A stretch of 64,000 nt of DNA from Martinezella tropici (GTDB lineage Bacteria > Pseudomonadota > Alphaproteobacteria > Rhizobiales > Rhizobiaceae). Below, piece by piece: positions 44,971-53,852 of the stretch; within the stretch, counting starts at the first letter, position 1, and every line of letters begins with the position of its first letter. The position numbers were made by a program, and so were the translations under genes. The notes under the pieces were generated by a model. That model ran no database searches and had not been told where the DNA came from. It saw only the letters and a program-made list of their open reading frames with translations. The stretch spans positions 1 through 64,000 of the forward strand of contig NZ_VNIP01000017.1 of assembly GCF_008370325.1 (NCBI RefSeq), in the 5' to 3' direction.

Positions 44971-46490
44971 TTCGACTTTGCCGACGGCGCTGCCTGAACC
45001 TGCCCGGCATAAAAGGCCTTGGCATCCGTCGTGAACTGTTCGCGTGACGCCGGTCGTGTGTAGAACATATGGCCGCCCCGATAGAGCTTCAGCGCCACGC
45101 GATCGGCAAGGGCCTGCGGCAGGTGGTCGAGCACATATTTGTTGACGCCGAAGGGAATGACGAGATCGCTATATCCCTGCCCCACCATAATCCGGAAGGA
45201 TGGCGACAGCGACAGCAGTTCCTTGAGATCGTCGGTGGCACCGGTGGTTGCTCGAGAGCCGCCGTTCCGCCCGCCCCATTTCCACTCGCTGTTCACGGCT
45301 CCCGATAGCAGCGTGTAGGTCATGTCCGTATGGAAGCCAAGCTCATCGCGGGCATAGCTCGAAAAGGCGCCGCCATAGGCACGGACGAAGCCATCGAGAA
45401 CCGGATCGCCGCCATGCTCAGCCTCCAATTGCGGATAGGGATCCGGTGCCAGAAAGGAGGCGTCATAGGCACTCGCTATAGCCGCGCCGTTCCCATCGGA
45501 ATGCTTGCGGTAGGCCCTACTGAGAAAACCCTGGTTCCTGGCGACGACATCTTCGGGAATGCCCGTCAGCTTCGCCACGCGGCCATAGAAGGCCCGGGCG
45601 GCATCGCCCGCCGGCGGCGGCCCGGCAAGAACGGGCAGATAGTCATTCAAGGCGAAGGTCTGGGCATCCTGGACCGCTTTCTCGCTGAAGGCATTTTGCC
45701 GTTCCAGCTCGGCCGCTGCCAGCGAAGGCAGCTCCAGAGCCGCACTGAGTGCATCTCCACCCTCACCGAAGACGAACCGGCCCTCCAGCAGGGGCGAAAG
45801 CATGACGATGCCGGAAATCAGAATGCCCTGATCCTCGCGCAGGCTGTTGGCAACCTTGACCGAGCGAAACCCGCCATAGCTTTCACCAAGAATATATTTC
45901 GGCGATGTGGCGCGGCCATTATGGCTAATGTAGAGCGCGATCGCTTTAGCCAGGCTTTCGGCATCGCCGCCCACACTATAGAAATCATTCTGATCATCGG
46001 GCTTCGCCGTTCGGCTCCAGCCGGTGCCGATCGGATCGATCAGCACGAGATCAGTGAACTCGAGCCAGCTTTGCGGATTGTCGACCAGCTTGGCATTGGC
46101 GCCATCGCGGCCATCCGGACCAAAGTCGACGATGCGCGGGCCGACCAACCCGAGATTGAGGAAGGCTGAAGCCGCGCCCGGCCCACCGTTGAAGACAAAG
46201 GTCACGGGCCGGTTCGCATCCCGGTTCTTCGCGACATAGGCGGTGTAAAAGATCGCCGCGCTGCGCTGGCCATCCTGGCCGAAGAGATCGAGCGTACCCG
46301 CCGTTGCCGTATAGGGGACGGTCTTGCCATCCGTAGCGAGCACGTGGTCGCTCACGGCATCCGGCGGCAGGAGCGAAAGCACGCCACCGCCGCCGGCAGT
46401 ATGTCCCGGCTCGGGCGGTGCGGCGGATGCGGTAACAGATATCAGCGAAAAAGCCAGCACCAGGCCGGGAACCATCTGGCGAAAAGACAT
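44967..46490 (-). CDS. S10 family serine carboxypeptidase-like peptidase, exported
   Basis: A 507-residue protein with signal peptide (FRQMVPGLVLAFSLISVTAS, cleavage after ASA). S10 hallmarks are VFNGGPGAASAFLNLGLVGP, DLVLIDPIGTGWSR, LGESYGGFRSVKVAN with the nucleophile Ser, then the Asp region GYSDLVIPFGVNK and the C-terminal His in LYRGGHMFY. Bacterial S10 proteins are periplasmic exopeptidases of unclear physiology. ATG at 46490 was chosen. Its stop codon overlaps that of the convergent channel gene by 4 bases. Confidence 0.9.
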   Translation of the reverse strand: MSFRQMVPGLVLAFSLISVTASAAPPEPGHTAGGGGVLSLLPPDAVSDHVLATDGKTVPYTATAGTLDLFGQDGQRSAAIFYTAYVAKNRDANRPVTFVFNGGPGAASAFLNLGLVGPRIVDFGPDGRDGANAKLVDNPQSWLEFTDLVLIDPIGTGWSRTAKPDDQNDFYSVGGDAESLAKAIALYISHNGRATSPKYILGESYGGFRSVKVANSLREDQGILISGIVMLSPLLEGRFVFGEGGDALSAALELPSLAAAELERQNAFSEKAVQDAQTFALNDYLPVLAGPPPAGDAARAFYGRVAKLTGIPEDVVARNQGFLSRAYRKHSDGNGAAIASAYDASFLAPDPYPQLEAEHGGDPVLDGFVRAYGGAFSSYARDELGFHTDMTYTLLSGAVNSEWKWGGRNGGSRATTGATDDLKELLSLSPSFRIMVGQGYSDLVIPFGVNKYVLDHLPQALADRVALKLYRGGHMFYTRPASREQFTTDAKAFYAGQVQAAPSAKSN

Positions 46491-46669
46491 GAAATCGTAT
46501 CCTCCAAAGGTTCGCCGCATAGAGGTTATTGCCGGCGATACTATGTCACAGACGACAACCACCGAAACTCAAGAGATGTTGATCGATGGATCGTCGAGCG
46601 CGGCACTTTTGGAGAAAGGAGCTCTCGAGGCCCCAGAGGCCGGCCGGCTGCAGGTCAGGCCGCGGCGGA

Positions 46670-47386
46670 TCAGAACTTGATCCGGTCGATGCTGGTCAGC
46701 GTCGTCTTCTGCGAGACGCCGGGCGCATTGACCATGTGCCAGGCCACATATTGCTCGCCGTAAAGCTCGGTAGACGACATGCCGTCGATGGGAAGCACGA
46801 TATTCATGCCGTTGAGCGCTGCGTCCGTTGCGGTGTCGAGCACCGCGCCCTCCGAGCCGGTGCCTGTCACGATCACAGTCTTGATGCCCTTGTCGGAGAG
46901 AATGCTGCGCAGGTTGGTGCCGATGAACTTGTCCGGCCCGGATTTGACGACCGGCTCGCTTGCCAAGGGTGCCAGCGCGGTCGCGATATCCTCCGCCTGC
47001 CCAACGCCCGCCAGACTGAAAACGACGAGCATCTCCTTGGCGCGGGCCTGATCGAGCAGGGTTTTCACCTTGGGCACGGAGGCGAGGCAGCGCGGCTTTG
47101 TATTCTTGTTGCAAGGTCCCTTGGTCGGGTCCTGCGCGCCGTTGAAATCGAGGATCAGCAGCGCCGTCGTCTTCGGATCGACGGTGACCTGCTTCAGTTC
47201 CGGCGGCGCCGGCGGCTTTACATTCTGCCAATCGTCGATGATCGTCTGCGCTGCTGCCGGTGATGGGAAGGCGGCGCTGAGGCCTGCACAAAGAACTGCA
47301 AAACCGGCGCATAAGGCAAAACCTGCTCTGCCTATCGCGCCGCCTCCGTATCGAAGTCCATTGCTCTTGTGCATCAGCGTCCTCAT
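46670..47386 (-). CDS. Isochorismatase-like protein, exported, lacking the usual nucleophile Cys
   Basis: A 238-residue protein of the isochorismatase/nicotinamidase fold with a signal peptide (GFAVLCAGLSAAFPSPAAA, cleavage near AQ). Catalytic Asp is in TALLILDFNGAQ and Lys in GPDKFIGTNL. The position that carries Cys in cysteine hydrolases reads TGTGSEGAVLDTATDA, with Ala instead. True isochorismatases also lack this Cys, so activity is possible, but the periplasmic location is unusual. Two Cys (GPCNKNTKPRC) may form a disulfide. It lies between the S10 peptidase and marR on the same strand. Confidence 0.82.
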   Translation of the reverse strand: MRTLMHKSNGLRYGGGAIGRAGFALCAGFAVLCAGLSAAFPSPAAAQTIIDDWQNVKPPAPPELKQVTVDPKTTALLILDFNGAQDPTKGPCNKNTKPRCLASVPKVKTLLDQARAKEMLVVFSLAGVGQAEDIATALAPLASEPVVKSGPDKFIGTNLRSILSDKGIKTVIVTGTGSEGAVLDTATDAALNGMNIVLPIDGMSSTELYGEQYVAWHMVNAPGVSQKTTLTSIDRIKF

Positions 47387-47497
47387 GGGTTTGACGATGG
47401 TGCAAGATTGATAGGCGAGAAACTGCGAGAGGGTAACGAAACTCTTCGTGATGGTCTTGCGGCGCGTTCAGCTGACGCCATGAGTGGCGGGAGCCAT

Positions 47498-47980
47498 TTA
47501 TGAGCCTCCATCGCCCATCGGGTCTCCGTCATTCTTATCGCCGCCGCGCAGCTTTCCCAGCAGGCTCTGCAGGGCTTGTTTGAGCGCATCGATCTCTTCC
47601 GAACCGGCAATATCAGACCAGCGCTGATCCACGAGACGGCCAGTTGCCACCGCAACCGGTCGCACGCCTTTGCCACGCTCGGTCAGGAAGACCAGCCTTG
47701 CCCGCCGATCGTTGGGATCCGGCCGGCGCTCCACATAACCAAGGCGCTCAAGCTCCTCCACCGCCTGCGTCATGGTTTGTTTGCGGACGTGGGCGAGCCG
47801 GGTGAGTTCGCTTACCTGAATTCCCTCGGGATGGATGAAGGTGAACACATTGGCATGCGGCGGCCGGATATCGCCGAAGCCGGCCTCTTCCAGAGCGGCT
47901 TCGACATCCTGTGTCCAATGTTGGTGCACGAGCCGCAGCAGCAAGCCCAGGGATAGATGGGTGGGAACGCAGTTTTCCAT
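47498..47980 (-). CDS. MarR family regulator
   Basis: A 160-residue winged-helix regulator. ATG at 47980 (MENCVPTHLSLGLLLRLV) was chosen; helix-turn-helix and wing are in GIQVSELTRLAHVRKQTMTQ, ELERLGYVERRPDPNDRRAR and LVFLTERG. It is divergent from a haloalkane-dehalogenase-like gene, and two identical ATAGACAGGTACCT boxes lie in the 76-base space between them, so it should control that gene and itself. The inducer is unknown. Confidence 0.92.
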   Translation of the reverse strand: MENCVPTHLSLGLLLRLVHQHWTQDVEAALEEAGFGDIRPPHANVFTFIHPEGIQVSELTRLAHVRKQTMTQAVEELERLGYVERRPDPNDRRARLVFLTERGKGVRPVAVATGRLVDQRWSDIAGSEEIDALKQALQSLLGKLRGGDKNDGDPMGDGGS

Positions 47981-47984
47981 GGAT

Positions 47985-48030
47985 ATAGACAGGTACCTGA
48001 CCAATATGATAGATAGACAGGTACCTTACC
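47985..48030. promoter_or_regulatory. Two tandem MarR-type operator boxes
   Basis: ATAGACAGGTACCTGACC (47985-48002) and ATAGACAGGTACCTTACC (48013-48030) are direct repeats 28 bases apart, differing at one base. Each has the palindromic core AGGTACCT. They fill the marR/dehalogenase intergenic space and lie on one helix face roughly every 2.7 turns. Confidence 0.78.
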
Positions 48031-48056
48031 ATTTCTTCCCAAGAGAGGATACCCAT

Positions 48057-48920
48057 ATGTCTTCGCTCGATGTGCTGGACTCGACTATCTTCTACGAGGA
48101 TGCGGGGAGCGGAACGCCGTTCGTTTTCCTGCATGGCAATCCGACCTCATCCTATCTTTGGCGGCATATCGCCCCTGCCATTGCTGCACAGGCCCGCCGC
48201 CTTGCCCCCGATCTCATTGGCATGGGTCGCTCAGGCAAACCCGATATCGCCTACAGTTTTGACGATCACGCCCGTTATCTCGACGCATGGTTCGACGGGC
48301 TAGCCCTCGATGATGTCGTCCTGATCGGCCATGACTGGGGCGGCGCCCTCGCTTTCGACTGGGCCGCCCGCCATCCGGAACGTGTGCGCGGTATCGCCTT
48401 CATGGAAACGATCGTTAGACCATTGACCTGGGACGATCTCCCGAATGCGCGTCCTCGCTATGAGGTGCTGCGTTCGCCAGGCTCTGGCGAAGCGAAGGTT
48501 CTGGATGAGAATTTCTTTATCGAGCAGGCGCTGAAGGCCACGATCCTAAATGGGCTGAGCGCCGAGGACCATGCCATCTACCGCGCCCCTTACCTTACGC
48601 GCGAAAGCCGCCGGCCGCTGCTGGCCTGGCCACGTGCGATGCCGATCGAAGGTGAACCCGCGGAGGTGGTCGCGCGGATAGAAGCGTATGACGCCTGGCT
48701 TTCTCTGAGCCAGGATATCCCGAAGCTACTGCTGACTTTCGATGGTCCGCCTGAGACGCTGCTGATCGGTGACATGATGACAGGCTGGTGCCGGGCAAAT
48801 ATCGCCGCGCTGGAAATCGAAAACTGCGGGCCGGCAAGGCATGTCGCACCGGAAGATCAGCCGGAAGCGATCGCAGCAGCGATTTCTCACTGGGCCGAGC
48901 GTCACGGTCTACCGCGTTAA
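48057..48920 (+). CDS. dhaA: Haloalkane dehalogenase (alpha/beta hydrolase)
   Basis: A 287-residue alpha/beta hydrolase with the catalytic set of subfamily-II haloalkane dehalogenases: N28 in FLHGNPTSSYLW and W94 as halide-stabilising pair, nucleophile D93 in LIGHDWGG, acid E117 in AFMETIVRP and base H262 in GPARHVAPEDQPEAI. It hydrolyses a carbon-halogen bond of haloalkanes to an alcohol. ATG at 48057 has GAGAGGA 7 bases upstream. Divergent MarR gene and tandem operators suggest inducible expression. The gene symbol is by family; the actual substrate is unknown. Confidence 0.88.
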   Translation: MSSLDVLDSTIFYEDAGSGTPFVFLHGNPTSSYLWRHIAPAIAAQARRLAPDLIGMGRSGKPDIAYSFDDHARYLDAWFDGLALDDVVLIGHDWGGALAFDWAARHPERVRGIAFMETIVRPLTWDDLPNARPRYEVLRSPGSGEAKVLDENFFIEQALKATILNGLSAEDHAIYRAPYLTRESRRPLLAWPRAMPIEGEPAEVVARIEAYDAWLSLSQDIPKLLLTFDGPPETLLIGDMMTGWCRANIAALEIENCGPARHVAPEDQPEAIAAAISHWAERHGLPR

Positions 48921-48989
48921 CACGCGACCTTCGGGCAAGACGGTTTCCGCCACCCCTGCTCGACCTGACATATCGAGGACAATCCGCCG

Positions 48990-49017
48990 TTGACAAAAAC
49001 CTGTCAGACCATAATCT
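48990..49017 (+). promoter_or_regulatory. Sigma-70-like promoter for the binding-protein gene
   Basis: TTGACA (48990-48995), 16-base spacer, TAATCT (49012-49017). Transcription would start near 49024 and leave a ~40-base leader before the ATG at 49064, with GGAG in it. Confidence 0.4.
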
Positions 49018-49063
49018 GCGCCTAAGCCTTTGCGATTGCCCATTTTCTTTGGAGATCAGGATC

Positions 49064-49951
49064 ATGCCGGCGAATTGCATGAGACGACTGGTTCTGGCAG
49101 GCATTATCCTCGGCATATCCATTTGCACGGCCGCTGCCGCACAGACGCTCGACCTCATCGCCCAAAAAGGCACGATCCGTATCGGCTATATCAACGACGA
49201 AGAACCATTCTCCTTCAAGAAGAAGGATGGCAACCCGACAGGCTATGCCATCGACCTCTGCGGCAAGATTGCCGATGCTGTCGGACGCAAGGTCGCCAAT
49301 CTGAAGCGCGACTATGTGGAAATCGCGCTCGCCGATGGCTTCGACGCGGTGAAGAGCGGCCAGATCGACCTTCTCTGCGGCGCCCTCACCATCAATCTCG
49401 GCAGGCGGCAAAACGTCGATTTCTCGCAACCCATCTTCCTGACCGGCGCGAGTGCCTTGCTGCGCAAGGATTCGCCCGATTATCTGATGGTGCTCTTCCT
49501 CGACAAAATGCCGGCGCGGACCGTCAAGCAGGCGCCCGCGAGGAGCACGATCGGCGTCCGCGCCGACACGACCACGGGAGCGACGCTGCGCGAGGCGTTG
49601 GGTTCCGACGTGCCCAAGACGCGGATTGCGAATTTCGCGACTCACCAGGACGGTCTGAATGCGCTGGAAGATCACAAGATCGACGCCTATTTCGCCGATC
49701 GCGCCCTACTCTTCGATCTGGCATCGCATGCCCGCAACCCTTCCGCGCTTGCCATCGGCAACCGCCTGTTCACGCACGAGCCCTATGGCATCGCGCTCCG
49801 GCAAGACGATTCCGCCTTCCGTCTCCTCGTCGATCAGGCGCTGACCGAGACCTATCAGTCGGGCGATTTCGCGAAGCTGCTGGCGACCTATTTCGGCGAA
49901 GAAGGCCCGATCCTGCGTCGCGAGATCATGATGCAATCCATCCCGCAATAA
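49064..49951 (+). CDS. Amino-acid-type ABC substrate-binding protein (family 3), orphan
   Basis: A 295-residue periplasmic binding protein with signal peptide (RRLVLAGIILGISICTAAAA, cleavage near AQ). Family-3 features are KGTIRIGYINDEEPFSFK, GYAIDLCGKIADAV, VEIALADGFDAVKSGQIDLL and FSQPIFLTGASAL. The amino-acid ligand motif is modified (IDLLCGALTINLGRR, where many have an Arg two residues later). Start ATG 49064 follows TTTGGAG; ATG 49079 is the alternative. No permease or ATPase gene is adjacent, so it is an orphan or feeds a distant transporter. Confidence 0.88.
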   Translation: MPANCMRRLVLAGIILGISICTAAAAQTLDLIAQKGTIRIGYINDEEPFSFKKKDGNPTGYAIDLCGKIADAVGRKVANLKRDYVEIALADGFDAVKSGQIDLLCGALTINLGRRQNVDFSQPIFLTGASALLRKDSPDYLMVLFLDKMPARTVKQAPARSTIGVRADTTTGATLREALGSDVPKTRIANFATHQDGLNALEDHKIDAYFADRALLFDLASHARNPSALAIGNRLFTHEPYGIALRQDDSAFRLLVDQALTETYQSGDFAKLLATYFGEEGPILRREIMMQSIPQ

Positions 49952-50133
49952 ACGCAACCGGCGCGATGCCATCGCCTTTGCGACATGACCACCTGCGACT
50001 ACCGGCGCGATGTCTCGATGGGAAACGGCCTTGCAGTCGTCGTGCAAGCATCTTGAATATGTCGTAGACAGGCTCTGGTCGGCGTCGCACACATCATAAA
50101 ATCCGTCTCCAGTATCAATCAGGGTCGCACGAA

Positions 50134-52695
50134 ATGGCAGTATTTCCTCAAAAGGCGAAGGTCGTAATCATCGGGCTTGGCGGCATCGTCGGCGCATCGA
50201 TCGCCCACCATCTGATCGAGCGCGGCTGGGACGATATTGTCGGCATCGACAAGTCCGGTATCCCGACCGATATCGGCTCGACTGCCCATGCCTCCGACTT
50301 CTGCTACACGACCAGCCATGATTTCCTCTCCTGCTGGACGACCCTCTATTCCATCGATTTCTACGATAAGCTCGGCCACTATGCCCGCGTCGGCGGCCTG
50401 GAAGTCGCCCGCGTCGGTGATGACGACCGCATGGCGGAAATCAAGCGCAAGGTCACCTCGGGCAAGGCCTTCGGCACCCGCGTGAGCCTGGTCGACCCCG
50501 CCGAGATCAAGGAGAAATTCCCGCTGATCGAGGAAAGCATGGTTCAGGGCGGCATGTGGGACCCGGATGCCGGCCTCGTCATTCCCCGTTCGCAGACGGT
50601 TGCCGGCAAGCTGATCGACCAGGGCGAAAAGAGCGGCAAGCTCCTTTCCTTCGCCAATACGCCGGCCCAGTCCCTCATTGTCAAGGACGGTCGCATCACC
50701 GGCGTCGTCACCCATCGCGGCACGATCGAAGCCGAATATGTCATCATCTGCGCCGGCCTCTGGGGCCGCCTGATCGCCGAGATGGTCGGCGAAGACCTGC
50801 CGGTCATGCCGGTCGACCACCCGCTGACCTTCTTCGGCCCCTACAATGAGTTTGCCAACACAGGCAAGGAAATCGGCTTCCCGCTGATGCGCGACCAGGG
50901 CAACTCAGCCTATATGCGCGACACAGGCGACCCGAAGACCGCCGAAGGCGGCCAGATCGAATGGGGTTATTACGAAGAAAAGAACCCGCGCCTCTGCCAT
51001 CCCCGCGATCTCCTCGAAAAGCATGAGGCCCGGCTTTCGCCTTCGCAGCGCGATCTCGACATGGAACAGATCATCGAGCCGCTCGAACGCGCCATGGAAC
51101 TGACGCCGATCCTCGGCGAGCTCGGCTACAATGAAGGCCATTCCTTCAACGGCCTGCTGCAGGTCACGACCGATGGCGGCCCCTCGGTCGGCGAAAGCCA
51201 GAAGGTTCGCGGTCTTTGGTACTGCGTCGCCATCTGGGTGAAGGATGGCCCCGGCTTCGGCAAGCTGGTCGCCGACTGGATGACCGATGGCCGCACGCCA
51301 ATCGACCACAACAAGATCGACTATTCCCGTTTCTACCCGCATATGCTGGAAGAAAAATTCATCGAGGGCCGCTGCACCGAGGCGGCCCAGAAGATCTATA
51401 ACCCCGCCGTCCACCCGCGCGAACCCTATGCCACCGGCCGCAACATCCGCCGCTCGCCCTTCTATGAGCGAGAAAAAGAACTCGGCGGCTATTTCATGGA
51501 GCTCGGCGGCTGGGAGCGTGCTCATGGCTATGCCGCCAACGAGCACCTGCTCGAGAAATACGGCGACCGCATCCCCGTGCGTGAGAACGAATGGGACAAC
51601 CGCCATTTCTGGCGCGTCTCCAATGCCGAGCACCTGGCACTGAGCGAAGATTGCGGCATCATCAACCTCTCGCATTTCGCCATGTACGACATCGAAGGCC
51701 CCGATCATGTCGAACTGCTGGAATGGCTCTGCGCGGCCAAGATCGGCGGCGACGCCAATATCGGCAAGGGCATCTACACCCACTTCCTCGACGACGAGGG
51801 CATGGTGCGGGCCGACTTCACCGTGATCCGCATGGCCGACCGCTGCCGCCTCATCGACGGCGCCGACGCCGGCCCGCGCGATTTCCACTACATGCGCCGC
51901 GTTGCCGAGGACAAGGGCTTCGATGTCACCATCACCGATGTCACCGAACGCTATGTCACGATCGGCATCTGGGGACCGAATGCCCGCACCAATCTGCAGA
52001 AGGTGGTCGAAAGCCCGGAAAACCTCACGCACGAAAACTTCCCCTTCGCGGCGATCAAGCAGATCCGCATCGCTGGCAAGAACGTCACGGCATTCCGCAT
52101 CTCCTATGTCGGCGAACAGGGCTGGGAACTCCACATGGCCTATGGCGACGCGCTGGTCGTCTGGGATGCGCTGCGTTCGACGGGCGCTATCGCCGTCGGC
52201 GTCGAGACCTATGCCAACAGCCGCCGCATGGAAAAGAGCCTGCGCCTGCAGAATGCCGACCTGCTGACGGAATATAATCTGCTGGAAGCCGATCTCGCCC
52301 GCCCGAAGGTCAAGGACGCCGATTTCCGCGGCAAGGCCAAGCATCTCGAATATCGTGCACGCGAACACCAGCCGGCCATGCTCTGCACGCTCGTGATAAC
52401 TGACAATGTGGATTCCAACGGCGTTGCCCGCTACCCGGTCGGCATCCTGCCGGTCATGGATCCCGAAACCGGCGAAACCCTCGTCGACGAGCTCGGCCGC
52501 CGCTCCTTCACCACTTCGATCGCCTACGGCCCGACCATCGGCAAGAACATCGCTCTCGCCTACCTTCCCTGGTCCTTTGCCCAGGAGGGCCGGAAGCTGA
52601 CGGTCGAATATTTTGGCGAAACCTACCCGGTCGAAGTCGCCGGCGTCGGCTACAAGCCGCTCTACGATGCGGCGAACCTGAAGCCGAGAAGCTGA
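50134..52695 (+). CDS. Dimethylglycine/sarcosine dehydrogenase-like FAD enzyme with GcvT domain
   Basis: An 853-residue two-part enzyme. Residues ~8-420 form a DAO-type FAD domain: VVIIGLGGIVGASIAHHL, then GSTAHASDFCYTTSHD, whose His sits where flavin is covalently bound in DMGDH. Residues ~440-850 are GcvT plus GcvT_C (folate-binding), e.g. CGIINLSHFAMYDIEGPDHV, YVGEQGWELHMAYGDALVVW, MEKSLRLQNADLL and IGKNIALAYLPW. Such enzymes oxidatively demethylate N-methyl glycines and pass the one-carbon unit to tetrahydrofolate. The first nucleotide loop (GLGGIVG) has one extra residue compared with GxGxxG. Substrate could be dimethylglycine, sarcosine or another methylated amine. Confidence 0.88.
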   Translation: MAVFPQKAKVVIIGLGGIVGASIAHHLIERGWDDIVGIDKSGIPTDIGSTAHASDFCYTTSHDFLSCWTTLYSIDFYDKLGHYARVGGLEVARVGDDDRMAEIKRKVTSGKAFGTRVSLVDPAEIKEKFPLIEESMVQGGMWDPDAGLVIPRSQTVAGKLIDQGEKSGKLLSFANTPAQSLIVKDGRITGVVTHRGTIEAEYVIICAGLWGRLIAEMVGEDLPVMPVDHPLTFFGPYNEFANTGKEIGFPLMRDQGNSAYMRDTGDPKTAEGGQIEWGYYEEKNPRLCHPRDLLEKHEARLSPSQRDLDMEQIIEPLERAMELTPILGELGYNEGHSFNGLLQVTTDGGPSVGESQKVRGLWYCVAIWVKDGPGFGKLVADWMTDGRTPIDHNKIDYSRFYPHMLEEKFIEGRCTEAAQKIYNPAVHPREPYATGRNIRRSPFYEREKELGGYFMELGGWERAHGYAANEHLLEKYGDRIPVRENEWDNRHFWRVSNAEHLALSEDCGIINLSHFAMYDIEGPDHVELLEWLCAAKIGGDANIGKGIYTHFLDDEGMVRADFTVIRMADRCRLIDGADAGPRDFHYMRRVAEDKGFDVTITDVTERYVTIGIWGPNARTNLQKVVESPENLTHENFPFAAIKQIRIAGKNVTAFRISYVGEQGWELHMAYGDALVVWDALRSTGAIAVGVETYANSRRMEKSLRLQNADLLTEYNLLEADLARPKVKDADFRGKAKHLEYRAREHQPAMLCTLVITDNVDSNGVARYPVGILPVMDPETGETLVDELGRRSFTTSIAYGPTIGKNIALAYLPWSFAQEGRKLTVEYFGETYPVEVAGVGYKPLYDAANLKPRS

Positions 52696-52760
52696 TTTCT
52701 AACGAACCGGAAAGCGAGGTCATGCCTTGCTTTCCGATTGTCTGTCGGGCCGGTCATCTG

Positions 52761-53624
52761 TCAGGCTGTATGATCGATGATGGCCTGCGCGATCTCGTCA
52801 ATGTCGCGCTCGTGGATTTCGTGCCCTCCACCTTCGACCCGGTGCAGCCGCGCATCTTGCACGACCTTGATGAAGGCCTCACCGTGCTCTATGGGAAACA
52901 GCGGATCGGCTGTGCCGTGGAGCGCGAGGACCGGCAGCTTGATATCAGAGGCGTGAAGCCTGGCAGGCCCTTCCTCACTCACCAGCGTGAAATGGTTCGT
53001 AGCACTGGCAAATGAAGGCGCCCGCGCCATGTCGCGGGCGATCAATGTACTTGCAGCGTCAGGATCATGCGGATGCCGGGTGCCGGCAAGCATGGCCGTC
53101 TCGCGACGCAGGAAATCGGCGATTGCCTCGAGGCTCGACCAGTCGATTGCTTCGGCCGATCTGGAATACTCCCGATAGGCCGTTGTCGAGGAGGGCAAGC
53201 CCTCGACGCCGAGCGGTGATGTGCTGATTAGCGTAAGCGTCCGAACACGCCGGGGATGGCGCAACGCGACGTCTTGCGCAACGACGCCGCCCATCGACAT
53301 GCCCGCCACATGCGCCGTTTCCAATCCGTGGCCGTCGAGAATGGCGATGGCATCGTCGGCAAGGTCGCTGAACGAATAACGCGGCTTGCCTTGCGGATAG
53401 TGTGTCGAGAGGCCGGTGTCGCGCTGGTCGTATCGGATCACATAGCGCTGGCGGGCGGCAAGCGCCTCACAGAACCTGTCCGGCCACCACAGCATCGAAG
53501 CCATCATCCCCATGATCAATATGATGGGCGAGCTGGAGGGATCACCGAAAGCCTGGGTCTGCAGTCTCGCTCCCTTGGCCTCGACCGACGTTTCGGTGAC
53601 GACGAATGATCCCGTCCGTTCCAT
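52761..53624 (-). CDS. Alpha/beta hydrolase
   Basis: A 287-residue hydrolase. The nucleophile elbow is VAGMSMGGVVAQDVA (Ser), an oxyanion-type strand is ILIMGMMASMLWWPDRFCEA, the acid is in LALHGTADPLFP and the base is His in EGGGHEIHERDIDEI. ATG at 53624 has GGATGGA upstream; an ATG at 53663 directly abuts a palindrome, so it is less likely. Similar proteins include esterases and epoxide-hydrolase-like enzymes; the substrate is not predictable. It is divergent from a methyltransferase gene. Confidence 0.85.
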   Translation of the reverse strand: MERTGSFVVTETSVEAKGARLQTQAFGDPSSSPIILIMGMMASMLWWPDRFCEALAARQRYVIRYDQRDTGLSTHYPQGKPRYSFSDLADDAIAILDGHGLETAHVAGMSMGGVVAQDVALRHPRRVRTLTLISTSPLGVEGLPSSTTAYREYSRSAEAIDWSSLEAIADFLRRETAMLAGTRHPHDPDAASTLIARDMARAPSFASATNHFTLVSEEGPARLHASDIKLPVLALHGTADPLFPIEHGEAFIKVVQDARLHRVEGGGHEIHERDIDEIAQAIIDHTA

Positions 53625-53663
53625 GACAAATCCATCCGATTGCAAATTGCAATTGGAATCCAT

Positions 53664-53690
53664 ATTGCATAACTGATCCTATTATGCAAT
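53664..53690. promoter_or_regulatory. Palindromic operator-like site upstream of the hydrolase
   Basis: ATTGCATAA (53664-53672) and TTATGCAAT (53682-53690) form a perfect 9-bp inverted repeat with 9-base spacer. Further ATTGCAA half-sites lie at 53639-53652 inside the leader. A regulator is not encoded next to it. Confidence 0.5.
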
Positions 53691-53730
53691 CAGTTTATCA
53701 GGAAGGCGCACACGGGAACCGACTTCCGTT

Positions 53731-53775
53731 AGAGCAAATCCAGAAAAAGCACCTAGCGGCTTTCCAACCGAATTG
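53731..53775. repeat. Partial RIME-like element, inverted
   Basis: AGAGCAAATCCAGAAAAAGC then ACCTAGCGGCTTTCCAACCG matches the reverse complement of the second half of the copy at 9171-9219 with several changes. It lies in the spacer between hydrolase and methyltransferase genes. Confidence 0.55.
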
Positions 53776-53852
53776 TGCAAGAACAATGCGTTAGCTGTTC
53801 GGAGGTATCGCGAGAACTGATCGCGATTAAGACGAGATGAGGGAGGCTTGTT

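Noticed and set aside
49952-50133. Possible glycine or SAM riboswitch before the DMGDH-like gene
   Set aside because: No known aptamer core was found; only two CCGGCGCGATG repeats are visible, which is not enough.
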